This document shows positions 19,325 to 27,072 of a stretch of 64,000 nt of DNA, piece by piece; the first letter of the stretch is position 1, and each line of letters begins with the position of its first letter. Location: the NCBI RefSeq assembly GCF_001613125.1, contig NZ_BDBT01000013.1, forward strand, positions 62,001-126,000. The letters run 5' to 3'. Under the pieces are notes generated by a model, which was not told where the DNA came from, searched no databases, and saw nothing but the letters and a program-made list of their open reading frames with translations. This DNA comes from Nocardia shimofusensis NBRC 100134 (GTDB lineage: Bacteria > Actinomycetota > Actinomycetes > Mycobacteriales > Mycobacteriaceae). The position numbers and the translations under genes were made by a program.

Positions 19325-19330
19325 TATTGT
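19325..19330 (+). promoter_or_regulatory. -10 box TATTGT, probable leaderless promoter of the patatin gene
   Basis: TATTGT lies 6 bases before GTG 19337, just after the accA3 terminator, with no Shine-Dalgarno. Confidence 0.5.
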
Positions 19331-19336
19331 GATCGG

Positions 19337-20290
19337 GTGTCCAGCTCACCCGTGGCCGACATCATCCGCGGCCGTAAAGCGACAGGTTCCCGGGCCGACG
19401 GTCATCGCCTCTTTCTCGTCGTCGAGGGAGGCGGCAGCCGGGGAGTGTATTCCAGCGGCATGGTGCAGGCGATGGAGGAACTCGGTCTGTCCGGGCTGTT
19501 CGACGCGATCTACGGCACCTCGGCCGGGGCGATCAACGGCGCATGGCTGCTGTCCGGACGGGCCGTGCCCGGTATGCGATCGTGGTCGAATCCGGAGATC
19601 ATGAGTGCCGTCATCAACCCGGCGCGGATGCTGCGTGGTGGGGCCGCCTTCGACGTGCGCTACCTGGTCCATCGTGTGTACGACGGGGTCGAGCCGATGG
19701 ACTTCGACGCCATCCTCGGGCATTCGACCACCCTGCATCCCATCGCCACCGACGGACGCACCGGCCATCCGGTGGACCTGCGCCCGCACATCACCGACAA
19801 GCGCAGCCTGATGCGCGCGCTGCGGGCCAGCGCGAACCTGCCGATCCTGGCAGGCGGCCCGCTGATGCTCGACGGGGTGCCGTACTTCGACGGCGGTATC
19901 GCCGAACCGATCCCCATTCGCTCGGCCGTGCGCGCGGGCGGCACGCACTTCTTGGTGCTGCGCACCCGCCGCGCCGACGAGAAGCGCGTACCCAACTCGC
20001 GGGTGCACCAGGTCGTGGGCGGCAGCTATCTGCGATTCGTCGCGCCGGGCGCCTATCGGGCCTTCCTCGCCCGGCCCGCACTGGAGGAGGCGGAGAGCCG
20101 AGCCTTCGCCGAACTCGGAGACGCGGTCCTGCAGATCCATCCGCCCGCCGGCTCACCCGCGGTGGACTCCACCGCCCGCGACACCGATCTCCTCGCCCGC
20201 GCCCTGGAGATCGGCCGCCGGGCTGTGTACTCGGTCTTCGCCCCGCAGGATGCCCGGCCCCGGCCGGAGAACCAGGAGCCCGTCGTCTAG
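19337..20290 (+). CDS. Patatin-like phospholipase
   Basis: A 317-residue patatin-domain hydrolase with a Ser-Asp dyad. The oxyanion loop is GGGSRG at residues 31-36, the nucleophile elbow GTSAG at 60-64 (Ser62), and the catalytic Asp is in DGG at 185-187. It has no signal peptide, so it is cytoplasmic or membrane-associated and likely acts on phospholipids or acyl esters. Its stop overlaps the stop of the convergent kinase gene by 3 bases. GTG 19337 is chosen for its spacing to the -10 box. Confidence 0.9.
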   Translation: MSSSPVADIIRGRKATGSRADGHRLFLVVEGGGSRGVYSSGMVQAMEELGLSGLFDAIYGTSAGAINGAWLLSGRAVPGMRSWSNPEIMSAVINPARMLRGGAAFDVRYLVHRVYDGVEPMDFDAILGHSTTLHPIATDGRTGHPVDLRPHITDKRSLMRALRASANLPILAGGPLMLDGVPYFDGGIAEPIPIRSAVRAGGTHFLVLRTRRADEKRVPNSRVHQVVGGSYLRFVAPGAYRAFLARPALEEAESRAFAELGDAVLQIHPPAGSPAVDSTARDTDLLARALEIGRRAVYSVFAPQDARPRPENQEPVV

Positions 20291-22272
20291 TACAGCGCCA
20301 CCGATACACCCTCGGACAGCACGAAGTCGTGCAGCTCCAGGTGCGCGGCCGAGGCGGTGTCCGGCACGTCGAACACCAGCACGGCGGTCCCGGACGCTCC
20401 CGGTGGCAGTTCGAAGGAATGCCCGAGCCGATGCTGCACGGCCTGCCACGCCGTCGCGGTGGCATCGTGTTCGACGATCGCGCCGTCGTCGAGGATCAGC
20501 TTCTGCCCGAACGGCAGGAACCACTTCGTCTCGTCGGAATGGTTGAGCACCGCCAGCGTGACGATCAGAAACGATCCGTTCGCATTCTGGAAGCCCACCC
20601 GCTCGCCGGAGTCGAGCCCGGCGACGGCGAATTCGAACTTCCCGTCCCGCACCGACGTGCCCGCCGGCGCCACACCGGCCCGACCGGGAGCCGGTTCCTC
20701 CACTGTCGCGGCGGGCGGCGGAGTCTTCTGCTCGGACGAGCCGTCCGAGGAACTCGACGCAAGCACGGCCAGGCAACCCACCGCGAACACACACGGCGCG
20801 ACCAGGATCAGCGTCGTCGTCCACAGCAGTGTGCGCAAAACGCCACCGCGGCGCCGACGTCTGCGCGGCGCGGGCTGCCGCGATCGCGGGGTGGTTCGCG
20901 AGATCGGTCGTTCCCGCCGATCCATCCGTCGAGGGGCGGCGGTGCGCTGGTCTACCGAGGACGGGGCGGGCACGGGATCGACGCGACGGCTGTCCGGCGG
21001 CGGAACCCAACGCTGCCCGCCCGCCGGTGGCCCGGGCGGGAGGACCGGCGCAGGAGCGACCGCTCCGCCGGTCGGCTCGACGACGGGCATCACCTTGGTC
21101 GGATGCGGAGTCCGTACCGGAACTCGGTCCGCGCCGACCTCGGCCGCCTCGGGATCGGGCATCCGTCCGGGCGGCCGCAGGCCGGGATCCGGGATTCCGG
21201 CCGCGTCGGCAGCATCGACTGGTTCCGCGTAGCGCGAGGCGCCGGGGTGGACGCCCCGATCGGGCCGCCCCGGTGCGGGCGCGGTATCGGTCGGGCCCGG
21301 AATCCGCGCCGAGGCCGGCGGCGCACCGGCGGCACCTGCCGATGCGGGTGCGGGCAGCGCTTTCGTCGGGGTCGGCGTGCGTCCCACGGCCGAGGCGGCG
21401 GTTTCGATGCGCGTGGGCGGCGGAGCGGTCGCCGAGCCCGTACTCGAGCGATCGTGCGCGGCGCGGTCGCCGAGTGCCGTGCGGGCGGCGCGGACGAATT
21501 CCCCGGCGCCGGCGGGCCGGAGAGCGGGTTCCTTGGCCATGCCGCGCGCGAGGATCTCGTCGAGGGCGGGCGGGACGGCCGGGTTCGCCACGGCGGCGCG
21601 TGGCGGGTCGGTCATGAGGTGGCCGTGCATCTGCTGGGCCGGTTCGGTGTCGCCATAGGGGCGGCGGCCGGTGAGGGCTTCGAACAGAACGCAGGCCAGC
21701 GAGTAGATGTCGGAGCGGGCGTCGGCGTGGCCGTTGAAGCGTTCCGGCGCCATGTAGGCCCAGGTGCCGATGGTCAGGCCGGTCGCGGTGACCGAGGTCT
21801 GGCCGAGGGTGCGGGCGATGCCGAAATCGATCAAGTAGGCGAAGCCGTCGGGGCGGACCAGGATGTTCGACGGTTTGACGTCGCGGTGGATCAGGCCCGC
21901 GGCGTGCGCGGCGTCCAGGGCCGCGGCCACCTGGGTGAGGATGTCCACCGCGGTGTGCGGGTCGAGCGGCCCGTGCGCGGCCAGCCGCGCCGACAGGTCG
22001 GCGCCCTCGACGAGTTCCATGTCGATGAACAACCGTCCGTCGACCGCGCCGTGGCCGTGGATGGCGGGGATGTGCGGGTCGCGCAACGCGGCGGCGAGCA
22101 GAGCTTCCCGCTCGAACCTCGTGCGGTATCCCTCGTCGGCGGCGAGTTCGGCGGGCAACAGTTTCAGCGCGAGGCGACGGCCGTCGCGGGTGTCGAGGGC
22201 CGCCCAGACCTGGCCCATACCGCCGCTGCCCAGTGGCCGTTCCAGCCGGTAGTGACCGAACTGCGCAGTCAT
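20287..22272 (-). CDS. Membrane Ser/Thr protein kinase with extracellular DUF4352-like domain
   Basis: A 661-residue PknB-type kinase. The kinase domain covers about 7-270: Gly loop GSGGMGQV, Lys37, HRDVKPSN at 129-136, DFG at 149-151, APE at 175-177. A long Pro/Ala-rich linker (about 275-470) ends in a basic stretch, then a single transmembrane helix at about 483-506. The extracytoplasmic end (about 540-655) resembles a DUF4352 immunoglobulin-like fold (VTLAVLNHSDE, FGQKLILDDG, ASGTAVLVFDVP), not the PASTA repeats of PknB. It probably senses an envelope ligand. ATG 22272 has GGGAGG 6 bases upstream. It is an orphan, not part of a division operon. Confidence 0.9.
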   Translation of the reverse strand: MTAQFGHYRLERPLGSGGMGQVWAALDTRDGRRLALKLLPAELAADEGYRTRFEREALLAAALRDPHIPAIHGHGAVDGRLFIDMELVEGADLSARLAAHGPLDPHTAVDILTQVAAALDAAHAAGLIHRDVKPSNILVRPDGFAYLIDFGIARTLGQTSVTATGLTIGTWAYMAPERFNGHADARSDIYSLACVLFEALTGRRPYGDTEPAQQMHGHLMTDPPRAAVANPAVPPALDEILARGMAKEPALRPAGAGEFVRAARTALGDRAAHDRSSTGSATAPPPTRIETAASAVGRTPTPTKALPAPASAGAAGAPPASARIPGPTDTAPAPGRPDRGVHPGASRYAEPVDAADAAGIPDPGLRPPGRMPDPEAAEVGADRVPVRTPHPTKVMPVVEPTGGAVAPAPVLPPGPPAGGQRWVPPPDSRRVDPVPAPSSVDQRTAAPRRMDRRERPISRTTPRSRQPAPRRRRRRGGVLRTLLWTTTLILVAPCVFAVGCLAVLASSSSDGSSEQKTPPPAATVEEPAPGRAGVAPAGTSVRDGKFEFAVAGLDSGERVGFQNANGSFLIVTLAVLNHSDETKWFLPFGQKLILDDGAIVEHDATATAWQAVQHRLGHSFELPPGASGTAVLVFDVPDTASAAHLELHDFVLSEGVSVALY

Positions 22273-22583
22273 CGCGCACCTCCCTGTCACATCGACGCGG
22301 ATTCCGCGCCCGCCGAACGCCAGGCCGTCCTGGCGCCGTCCCCGCGCGAGGTCGCCTACCGTGCTCCCGGCAGCGGCGGGTCGAGCCGTAATCGGAGCCT
22401 ACCCGGCGCGTGGACCCCGCAGCGGGGTGATGCGGCGGGCACCACTGTCGCTAGCCTGACCCGTGGATCGGAAGCGTCCGGCTCGAGGACGCATCCAGCT
22501 CGAGGACGCGCCCGGCAGGACGCATCGAGCACCGGGTGGACGGGCAGACAGCGTCAGCAGATGCGGACGCACGAGGAGTGGTG
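22273..22583. other. 311-bp divergent intergenic region between the kinase and a small gene
   Basis: It holds the Shine-Dalgarno of the kinase gene, a TAGCCT box at about 22451-22456 that may be the promoter of the small gene (giving a leader of about 120 bases), and two close direct copies of GCTCGAGGACGC at about 22482 and 22499. No convincing gene was seen in it. Confidence 0.45.
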
Positions 22584-22922
22584 ATGGAACCGATCGAGAT
22601 CAACGCGGGCAGCTGGTATCTGCGCGCACTGCGTGCCGACGAGCGCATCGACGACCGGCCCGCGCTCGCCGAGGGCGGCATCACCGATCCCGAGCACGTG
22701 GGACGCCGTAATGCCGAGTGGGAGAACGAGACCCGCTACTCGTGGGCCGTGTGCGAACCCACCACCGCCGAACTGGTGGCCGAGATCGTGCTGACCCCCG
22801 GCGCGGACGGTTCGGCCGAGATCACCGGTTGGGCGCGAGCCGGCCAGGACCCCGCGCTGGTCGCCGCCCGGGCCGCGGTCTCCCGATTCGCCGTGGGCGC
22901 GCTGGGACTGCGCCTGGGCTGA
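22584..22922 (+). CDS. Hypothetical protein, 112 aa, possibly GNAT-related
   Basis: A small protein starting at ATG 22584 with a GAGGAG site about 6 bases upstream. The pattern (SWYLRALRADERIDDRPAL ... SWAVCEPTTAELVAEIVL ... GWARAGQ) recalls the first strands of a GNAT acetyltransferase, but the acetyl-CoA loop R/Q-x-x-G-x-G/A is absent, so it may be a degenerate or half-domain relative. I cannot assign a function. It is alone on its strand between the kinase and lat. Confidence 0.55.
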   Translation: MEPIEINAGSWYLRALRADERIDDRPALAEGGITDPEHVGRRNAEWENETRYSWAVCEPTTAELVAEIVLTPGADGSAEITGWARAGQDPALVAARAAVSRFAVGALGLRLG

Positions 22923-23131
22923 CCACGCCGCCGGGCCGGGAGCGGTCCTCACGCGCGAGGACGGTAGCGCCCGCGCCAGGAGTTCGGCCGCAGTGCACAC
23001 CGCGTGCCAGGGGGCGCACGTCTCCACTCTCGGCAGCGTCCCGCGCTTCCCGCGCTGCGCCGGTCACCCGTCGGTGCCGCAGCCGAGCACACCCTGCTCT
23101 GGACGGGTGAGCCGTCGGCGCGGCCCGAGTC

Positions 23132-24487
23132 TCATCCGAGGGTGGTGAGCACCCGGTCGAGCGCGTCGACAGCCTGATCGAGTTCTTCGGCGGTCACGGT
23201 CAGCGGCGGCCGGAAGCGGATGCCGCGGTGGCCGGTGCCCAGAATCAGCACGTGCTCGCGTTCCCGCAGTGCCGTCACCGCCGCGTCGCGTAATTCGGGA
23301 GTGTCCAGCGTGATCGCGCACATGAGGCCGCGGCCGCGGGGCTCGGTGACCGACGGGTGGGCGGCGGCCAGCGCCCGCAGGCGCGTGAGCAGATGGGCGC
23401 CGAGCGGGCGGGAGCGTTCGAAGAGGCCGTCGCGTTCTATCACCTCGAGGATCCGGCGGGCGCGCACCATGTCGGTGATATTGCCGCCCCAGGTCGAGTT
23501 CAGCCGGGAGCCGACCACGAAGACGTTGTCGGGCACCTCGTCGACGCGACCGCCCGCCATGATCCCGCACACCTGGGTCTTCTTGCCGAAAGCCACCACA
23601 TCCGGTTCCAGGCCCAATTGCTGGTAGGCCCATGCGGTTCCGGTGCCGCCGACGCCGGTCTGCACCTCGTCGAGGACGAACAGCGCGTCGTGGTCGTGGC
23701 AGAGCCCTTGCATCGCGCGCAGGAACTCCGGGCGCAGGTGCCGGTCACCGCCTTCGCCCTGGATCGGTTCGGCGATGAAGCAGGCGATGTCGTGCGGGTG
23801 CTCGGCGAAGGCTCGTCGGGCCTGGTCGAGCGCCAGCGCTTCGGCGGCCTCGACGGGACGGCCGTCGCGCAGATACGGGGTGTCGATTCGCGGCCAGTCG
23901 AAGGCCGGGAAGCGGGCGGTCTTCACCGGATCGGTGTTGGTCAGCGACAGGGTGTAGCCGGTGCGACCGTGGAAGGCCCCGGTCAGGTGCAGCACCTTGG
24001 CGCCGCGGGTTCGCCCGAGCCTGCCGTTGGCTTCGTTGTGCCTGCTCTTCCAGTCGAACGCGACCTTGAGCGCGTTCTCCACCGCGAGCGCGCCGCCGTC
24101 GATGAAGAACAGGTGCGGTAGCCGCGAATCGCCGAGCACGCGGGCGAAAGTCTCCACGAACGCGGCCATCTCGACGGTGTAGATGTCGGAGTTGCTCGGC
24201 TTGTTCAGTGCGACGTCGGCCAGTTCGGCGCGGAAGTCCGGGTCCCGCGCCAGCGCCGGGTGGTTCATCCCCAGCGCGTTGGAGGCGAAGAATCCGAACA
24301 TGTCGAGGTAGGCGGTGCCGTCGCGCTGGTCGACGAGCGTGCGGCCGTGCGAGGCGCGCAGGTCGAGCACGAGCGGGAAACCGTCGGCGAGGATGTGCGT
24401 GGACAGCGCGTCGTGTACCCGGGTGGCGGGCACGATCGCCGACGCCGTTCCTGTCCCCGGTCGGGGACGTTCCAGTTCGAGGCTCAC
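23132..24487 (-). CDS. lat: L-lysine 6-transaminase Lat
   Basis: A 451-residue class III PLP aminotransferase. Features are FFASNALGMNHP, LNKPSNSDIYT, the FIDGGALAVENALK region, AEPIQGEGGD, FVLDEVQTGVGGTGT, and FGKKTQVCG with the PLP Lys. NSTWGG and the general sequence are typical of lysine epsilon-aminotransferase. It transfers the epsilon-amino group of lysine to 2-oxoglutarate, giving alpha-aminoadipate semialdehyde, which cyclises to piperideine-6-carboxylate. An Lrp regulator lies 64 bases upstream and the next-step dehydrogenase is divergent from that regulator. The mycobacterial locus has the same order. Confidence 0.94.
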   Translation of the reverse strand: MSLELERPRPGTGTASAIVPATRVHDALSTHILADGFPLVLDLRASHGRTLVDQRDGTAYLDMFGFFASNALGMNHPALARDPDFRAELADVALNKPSNSDIYTVEMAAFVETFARVLGDSRLPHLFFIDGGALAVENALKVAFDWKSRHNEANGRLGRTRGAKVLHLTGAFHGRTGYTLSLTNTDPVKTARFPAFDWPRIDTPYLRDGRPVEAAEALALDQARRAFAEHPHDIACFIAEPIQGEGGDRHLRPEFLRAMQGLCHDHDALFVLDEVQTGVGGTGTAWAYQQLGLEPDVVAFGKKTQVCGIMAGGRVDEVPDNVFVVGSRLNSTWGGNITDMVRARRILEVIERDGLFERSRPLGAHLLTRLRALAAAHPSVTEPRGRGLMCAITLDTPELRDAAVTALREREHVLILGTGHRGIRFRPPLTVTAEELDQAVDALDRVLTTLG

Positions 24488-24493
24488 ACCCGC

Positions 24494-24499
24494 AGGATA
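24494..24499 (-). promoter_or_regulatory. -10 box TATCCT, probable leaderless promoter of lat
   Basis: On the minus strand TATCCT is 6 bases from the GTG at 24487, so lat probably has its own leaderless transcript besides any read-through from the Lrp gene. Confidence 0.45.
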
Positions 24500-24551
24500 C
24501 GAAACTATTCAGGCGTCGTCCACGACACGCCGTATAAATTACGGTACAGAC

Positions 24552-25004
24552 CTACTTGTCATAGAATGTCTGCAGAATGATGGTGCTGCGGGTGCGAACA
24601 TTCGCGGTCGCCCTGATCTCCTGCAACAGCTGCTCGAGATGCCGGGGCGAGGCGACCCGGACCAGCAGGACGTAACTCTCGTCCCCCGCCACCGAGTGAC
24701 ACGCCTCGATGCCGGGAATGTGCTGGAGCACGGCGGGAGCGTCGTCGGGTTGCGAGGGATCGAGAGGAGTGATCGCGACGAATGCCGACAGCAACTGCCC
24801 GAGCGCTTCGGGATCCACGTCGGCGGTGTACCCACGGATCACCCCGCGTGCCTCGAGCCTGCGCACGCGCGACTGCACGGCCGAGACCGACAGACTCGCT
24901 TTCTCGGCCAGGTTCGACAAAGTGGCGCGTCCATCGGCCATCAGTTCCCGAATCAGCAGACGATCGATGTCGTCGAGTGCAGGTTTCGCCGGTGTATCCG
25001 CCAC
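24552..25004 (-). CDS. lrpA: Lrp/AsnC family regulator (LrpA type)
   Basis: A 150-residue Lrp/AsnC protein. The helix-turn-helix is in ATLSNLAEKASLSVSAVQSRVRRLEARGVI and the C-terminal RAM ligand domain runs from about 65 to 145, with GDESYVLLVRVAS. In mycobacteria the equivalent gene sits beside lat and is starvation-induced, so it is likely the local regulator of lat and pcd, with lysine or another amino acid as effector. GTG 25004 has a TANNNT box 6 bases upstream. Confidence 0.93.
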   Translation of the reverse strand: MADTPAKPALDDIDRLLIRELMADGRATLSNLAEKASLSVSAVQSRVRRLEARGVIRGYTADVDPEALGQLLSAFVAITPLDPSQPDDAPAVLQHIPGIEACHSVAGDESYVLLVRVASPRHLEQLLQEIRATANVRTRSTIILQTFYDK

Positions 25005-25010
25005 CAGCGA

Positions 25011-25016
25011 AGGCTA
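25011..25016 (-). promoter_or_regulatory. -10 box TAGCCT, probable leaderless promoter of lrpA
   Basis: On the minus strand TAGCCT lies 6 bases before the GTG at 25004 in the 121-bp gap shared with the divergent pcd gene. Confidence 0.45.
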
Positions 25017-25125
25017 ACGCAGCCGACACGCACCGTGTCGAGAAGTTGTCCGCGATCACCATTGCCCGGGGTCCGGTCGCCCACCCGGCACCGCCCGCGG
25101 GCTCGAAACCGAAGGGGAACAACCG

Positions 25126-26691
25126 ATGACGGCAACCACCCGCGACGCTGCGGCCACCGCCCGCACCGATCCGGCAACCTCGCCCGCCGATGAGGCCGCT
25201 GAGGCGTTGCGCGCCCTCGGCGTCGACCTGCCCGCACCCGGCGAACTGACCGTGCGCACCCCCATCACCGGCGAGCGTCTGCTCACCCTGGCCGCCGACG
25301 ACGCGGCCTCGGCCGATGCCGCCGTGCAGCGGGCCGCCGTGGCGTTCCGGCAATGGCGCACCGTGCCCGCGCCGGTGCGCGCCGCGGTGGTGCGCAGGCT
25401 CGCCGAGCTGCTGGTCGCGCACAAGACCGACCTGGCGGCGCTGGTGACCCTGGAGGCGGGCAAGATTCGCGCCGAGGCACTGGGCGAGGTGCAGGAGATG
25501 ATCGATGTCTGCGAGTTCGCCGTCGGTCTCTCGCGCCAGTTGTACGGGCGGACGATGCCCTCCGAGCGGCCGGGGCACCGGTTGATGGAGACCTGGCATC
25601 CGCTCGGGGTGGTCGGGGTGATCTCGGCGTTCAATTTCCCGGTCGCGGTGTGGTCGTGGAACACCGCGATCGCCTTGGTCTGTGGTGACACCGTGGTGTG
25701 GAAGCCCTCGGAGACCACCCCGCTGACCGCGCTGGCCTGCCACACCCTGGTGCGCCGCGCCGCCGTCGAGGTGGGCGCCGATCCCGAAGTGCATCAATTG
25801 ATCCGAGGCGACGCCGGGATCGGGGAGCGGCTGGTCGACGACGAACGAGTGGCGCTGCTGAGCGCGACCGGCTCGGTACGGATGGGCCGCGCGGTCGCCC
25901 CGCGTGTGGCCGCCCGGTTCGGCCGGTGCCTGCTCGAATTGGGCGGTAACAACGGCGCGATCGTGACGCCCTCGGCGGATCTGGACCTGGCGGTGCGCGC
26001 GATCGTGTTCGCCGCGGCCGGCACCGCGGGGCAACGCTGCACCTCGCTGCGCAGGCTCATCGTGCACGCCGAAGTGGCCGACCGGCTGGTGGAACGGCTC
26101 GCCGAGGCGTATCGCGGTCTGCGCGTGGGCGATCCGCGTGCCGACGGCGTGCTGGTCGGCCCGCTGATCGACGGGAAGGCCTACGCGGGCATGCGTTCGG
26201 CGCTCGAACGCGCGCGCGCCGACGGCGGTGAACTCGTCTGCGGCGGTGAACGAGTCGAGGGATCCGGCGAGCTGTTCACCGCCCCCGACGCGTTCTACGT
26301 GCGCCCGGCCGTGGTGCGGATGCCGGAGCAGACCGAGGTGGTCCGCGAGGAGACCTTCGCGCCGATCCTGTACGTGCTCACCTATCGGGATTTCGAGCAG
26401 GCACTCGACCTGCACAACGCTGTTCCGCAAGGACTTTCCTCGGCGGTCTTCACCCGCGACCAGCGCGAGGCGGAGCGGTTCCTCGCCGCGGATGGCTCGG
26501 ATTGCGGAATCGCCAATGTCAATATCGGCACCTCGGGCGCGGAGATCGGCGGCGCGTTCGGCGGGGAGAAACAGACCGGCGGCGGACGCGAATCCGGCTC
26601 GGACGCTTGGAAGGCCTACATGCGCCGGGCCACCAACACGATCAACTACTCCACCGCGCTCCCACTCGCCCAAGGTGTCGAGTTCGGCTGA
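25126..26691 (+). CDS. pcd: Piperideine-6-carboxylate / aminoadipate-semialdehyde dehydrogenase (Pcd)
   Basis: A 521-residue NAD(P)-dependent aldehyde dehydrogenase. The general base Glu271 lies in LLELGGNNG and the catalytic Cys305 in GTAGQRCTSLRR; the C-terminal region has FGGEKQTGGGRESGSDAWKAY, the antiquitin/ALDH7 style tail. With Lat it oxidises the lysine-derived semialdehyde to L-alpha-aminoadipate. AAGGGGA lies about 8 bases before the ATG. It is divergent from lrpA and followed by the initiator tRNA gene. Confidence 0.92.
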   Translation: MTATTRDAAATARTDPATSPADEAAEALRALGVDLPAPGELTVRTPITGERLLTLAADDAASADAAVQRAAVAFRQWRTVPAPVRAAVVRRLAELLVAHKTDLAALVTLEAGKIRAEALGEVQEMIDVCEFAVGLSRQLYGRTMPSERPGHRLMETWHPLGVVGVISAFNFPVAVWSWNTAIALVCGDTVVWKPSETTPLTALACHTLVRRAAVEVGADPEVHQLIRGDAGIGERLVDDERVALLSATGSVRMGRAVAPRVAARFGRCLLELGGNNGAIVTPSADLDLAVRAIVFAAAGTAGQRCTSLRRLIVHAEVADRLVERLAEAYRGLRVGDPRADGVLVGPLIDGKAYAGMRSALERARADGGELVCGGERVEGSGELFTAPDAFYVRPAVVRMPEQTEVVREETFAPILYVLTYRDFEQALDLHNAVPQGLSSAVFTRDQREAERFLAADGSDCGIANVNIGTSGAEIGGAFGGEKQTGGGRESGSDAWKAYMRRATNTINYSTALPLAQGVEFG

Positions 26692-26715
26692 AGAACCCTC
26701 CTGACCAGGCGATTA

Positions 26716-26752
26716 GGTGTCCCCATCCGGCGTGTGTAATGTTGGGGACACC
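26716..26752. repeat. 10-bp inverted repeat around the tRNA promoter
   Basis: GGTGTCCCCA at 26716-26725 is exactly complementary to TGGGGACACC at 26743-26752, with a 17-base spacer that contains the -10 candidate. It may be the pcd terminator or an operator for the tRNA promoter. Confidence 0.7.
26737..26742 (+). promoter_or_regulatory. -10 box TAATGT of the initiator tRNA promoter
   Basis: TAATGT fits TANNNT and lies 14 bases before the mature 5' end of the tRNA. It sits in the loop of the inverted repeat. Confidence 0.4.
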
Positions 26753-26756
26753 CCGA

Positions 26757-26830
26757 CGCGGGGTGGAGCAGCTCGGTAGCTCGCTGGGCTCATAACCCAG
26801 AGGTCGCAGGTTCAAATCCTGTCCCCGCTA
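26757..26830 (+). tRNA. Initiator tRNA-Met (CAT)
   Basis: A 74-nt cloverleaf without an encoded CCA. The acceptor arm is CGCGGGG / CCCCGCT; position 1 is unpaired (C1.T72), a hallmark of bacterial initiators. The anticodon arm is CTGGG-CTCATAA-CCCAG, with the three G-C pairs that direct the tRNA to the P site. The T arm is GCAGG-TTCAAAT-CCTGT. It looks nearly identical to the mycobacterial tRNA-fMet. Confidence 0.97.
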
Positions 26831-26836
26831 CAAAGA

Positions 26837-26871
26837 AAAACCCAGGACGGCATCCGGTCGTCCTGGGTTTT
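26837..26871 (+). terminator. Rho-independent terminator after the tRNA
   Basis: Stem AAAACCCAGGACG (26837-26849) pairs fully with CGTCCTGGGTTTT (26859-26871) over a 9-base loop and ends in a T-run. Confidence 0.9.
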
Positions 26872-27014
26872 CCCATTTCCGGCGCCACGCCGCTCCGCGG
26901 AAGCGCCGCTCCCACACCGTCCGCGCCACGCGAGCGGCGGCGAATCGCCGAGCCGACCTGGAAAACTCGACTTTCTACTTGTCAGTTTTCTTGCGCACGT
27001 GATCTTGCACTGGA

Positions 27015-27020
27015 TAGGGT
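27015..27020 (+). promoter_or_regulatory. -10 box TAGGGT, candidate promoter of the conservon operon
   Basis: TAGGGT lies about 52 bases before the GTG at 27073, with a weak -35 (TTGCGC) at 26991-26996, 18 bases upstream. The region is unusually AT-rich for this genome. Confidence 0.3.
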
Positions 27021-27072
27021 GACGCATATATCCGCACATAGGGCGCTCAATGCCCAGAAGTAGGCAAGATCG

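Noticed and set aside
19543..22584. A 1013-aa plus-strand frame across patatin and the kinase
   Set aside because: It overlaps two real genes in other frames and has no motifs; it is a GC-driven open frame.
22463..22711. An 82-aa Arg-rich ORF starting just after a TAGCCT box
   Set aside because: It overlaps the better-supported small gene in another frame and has shadow-type Arg-rich composition.
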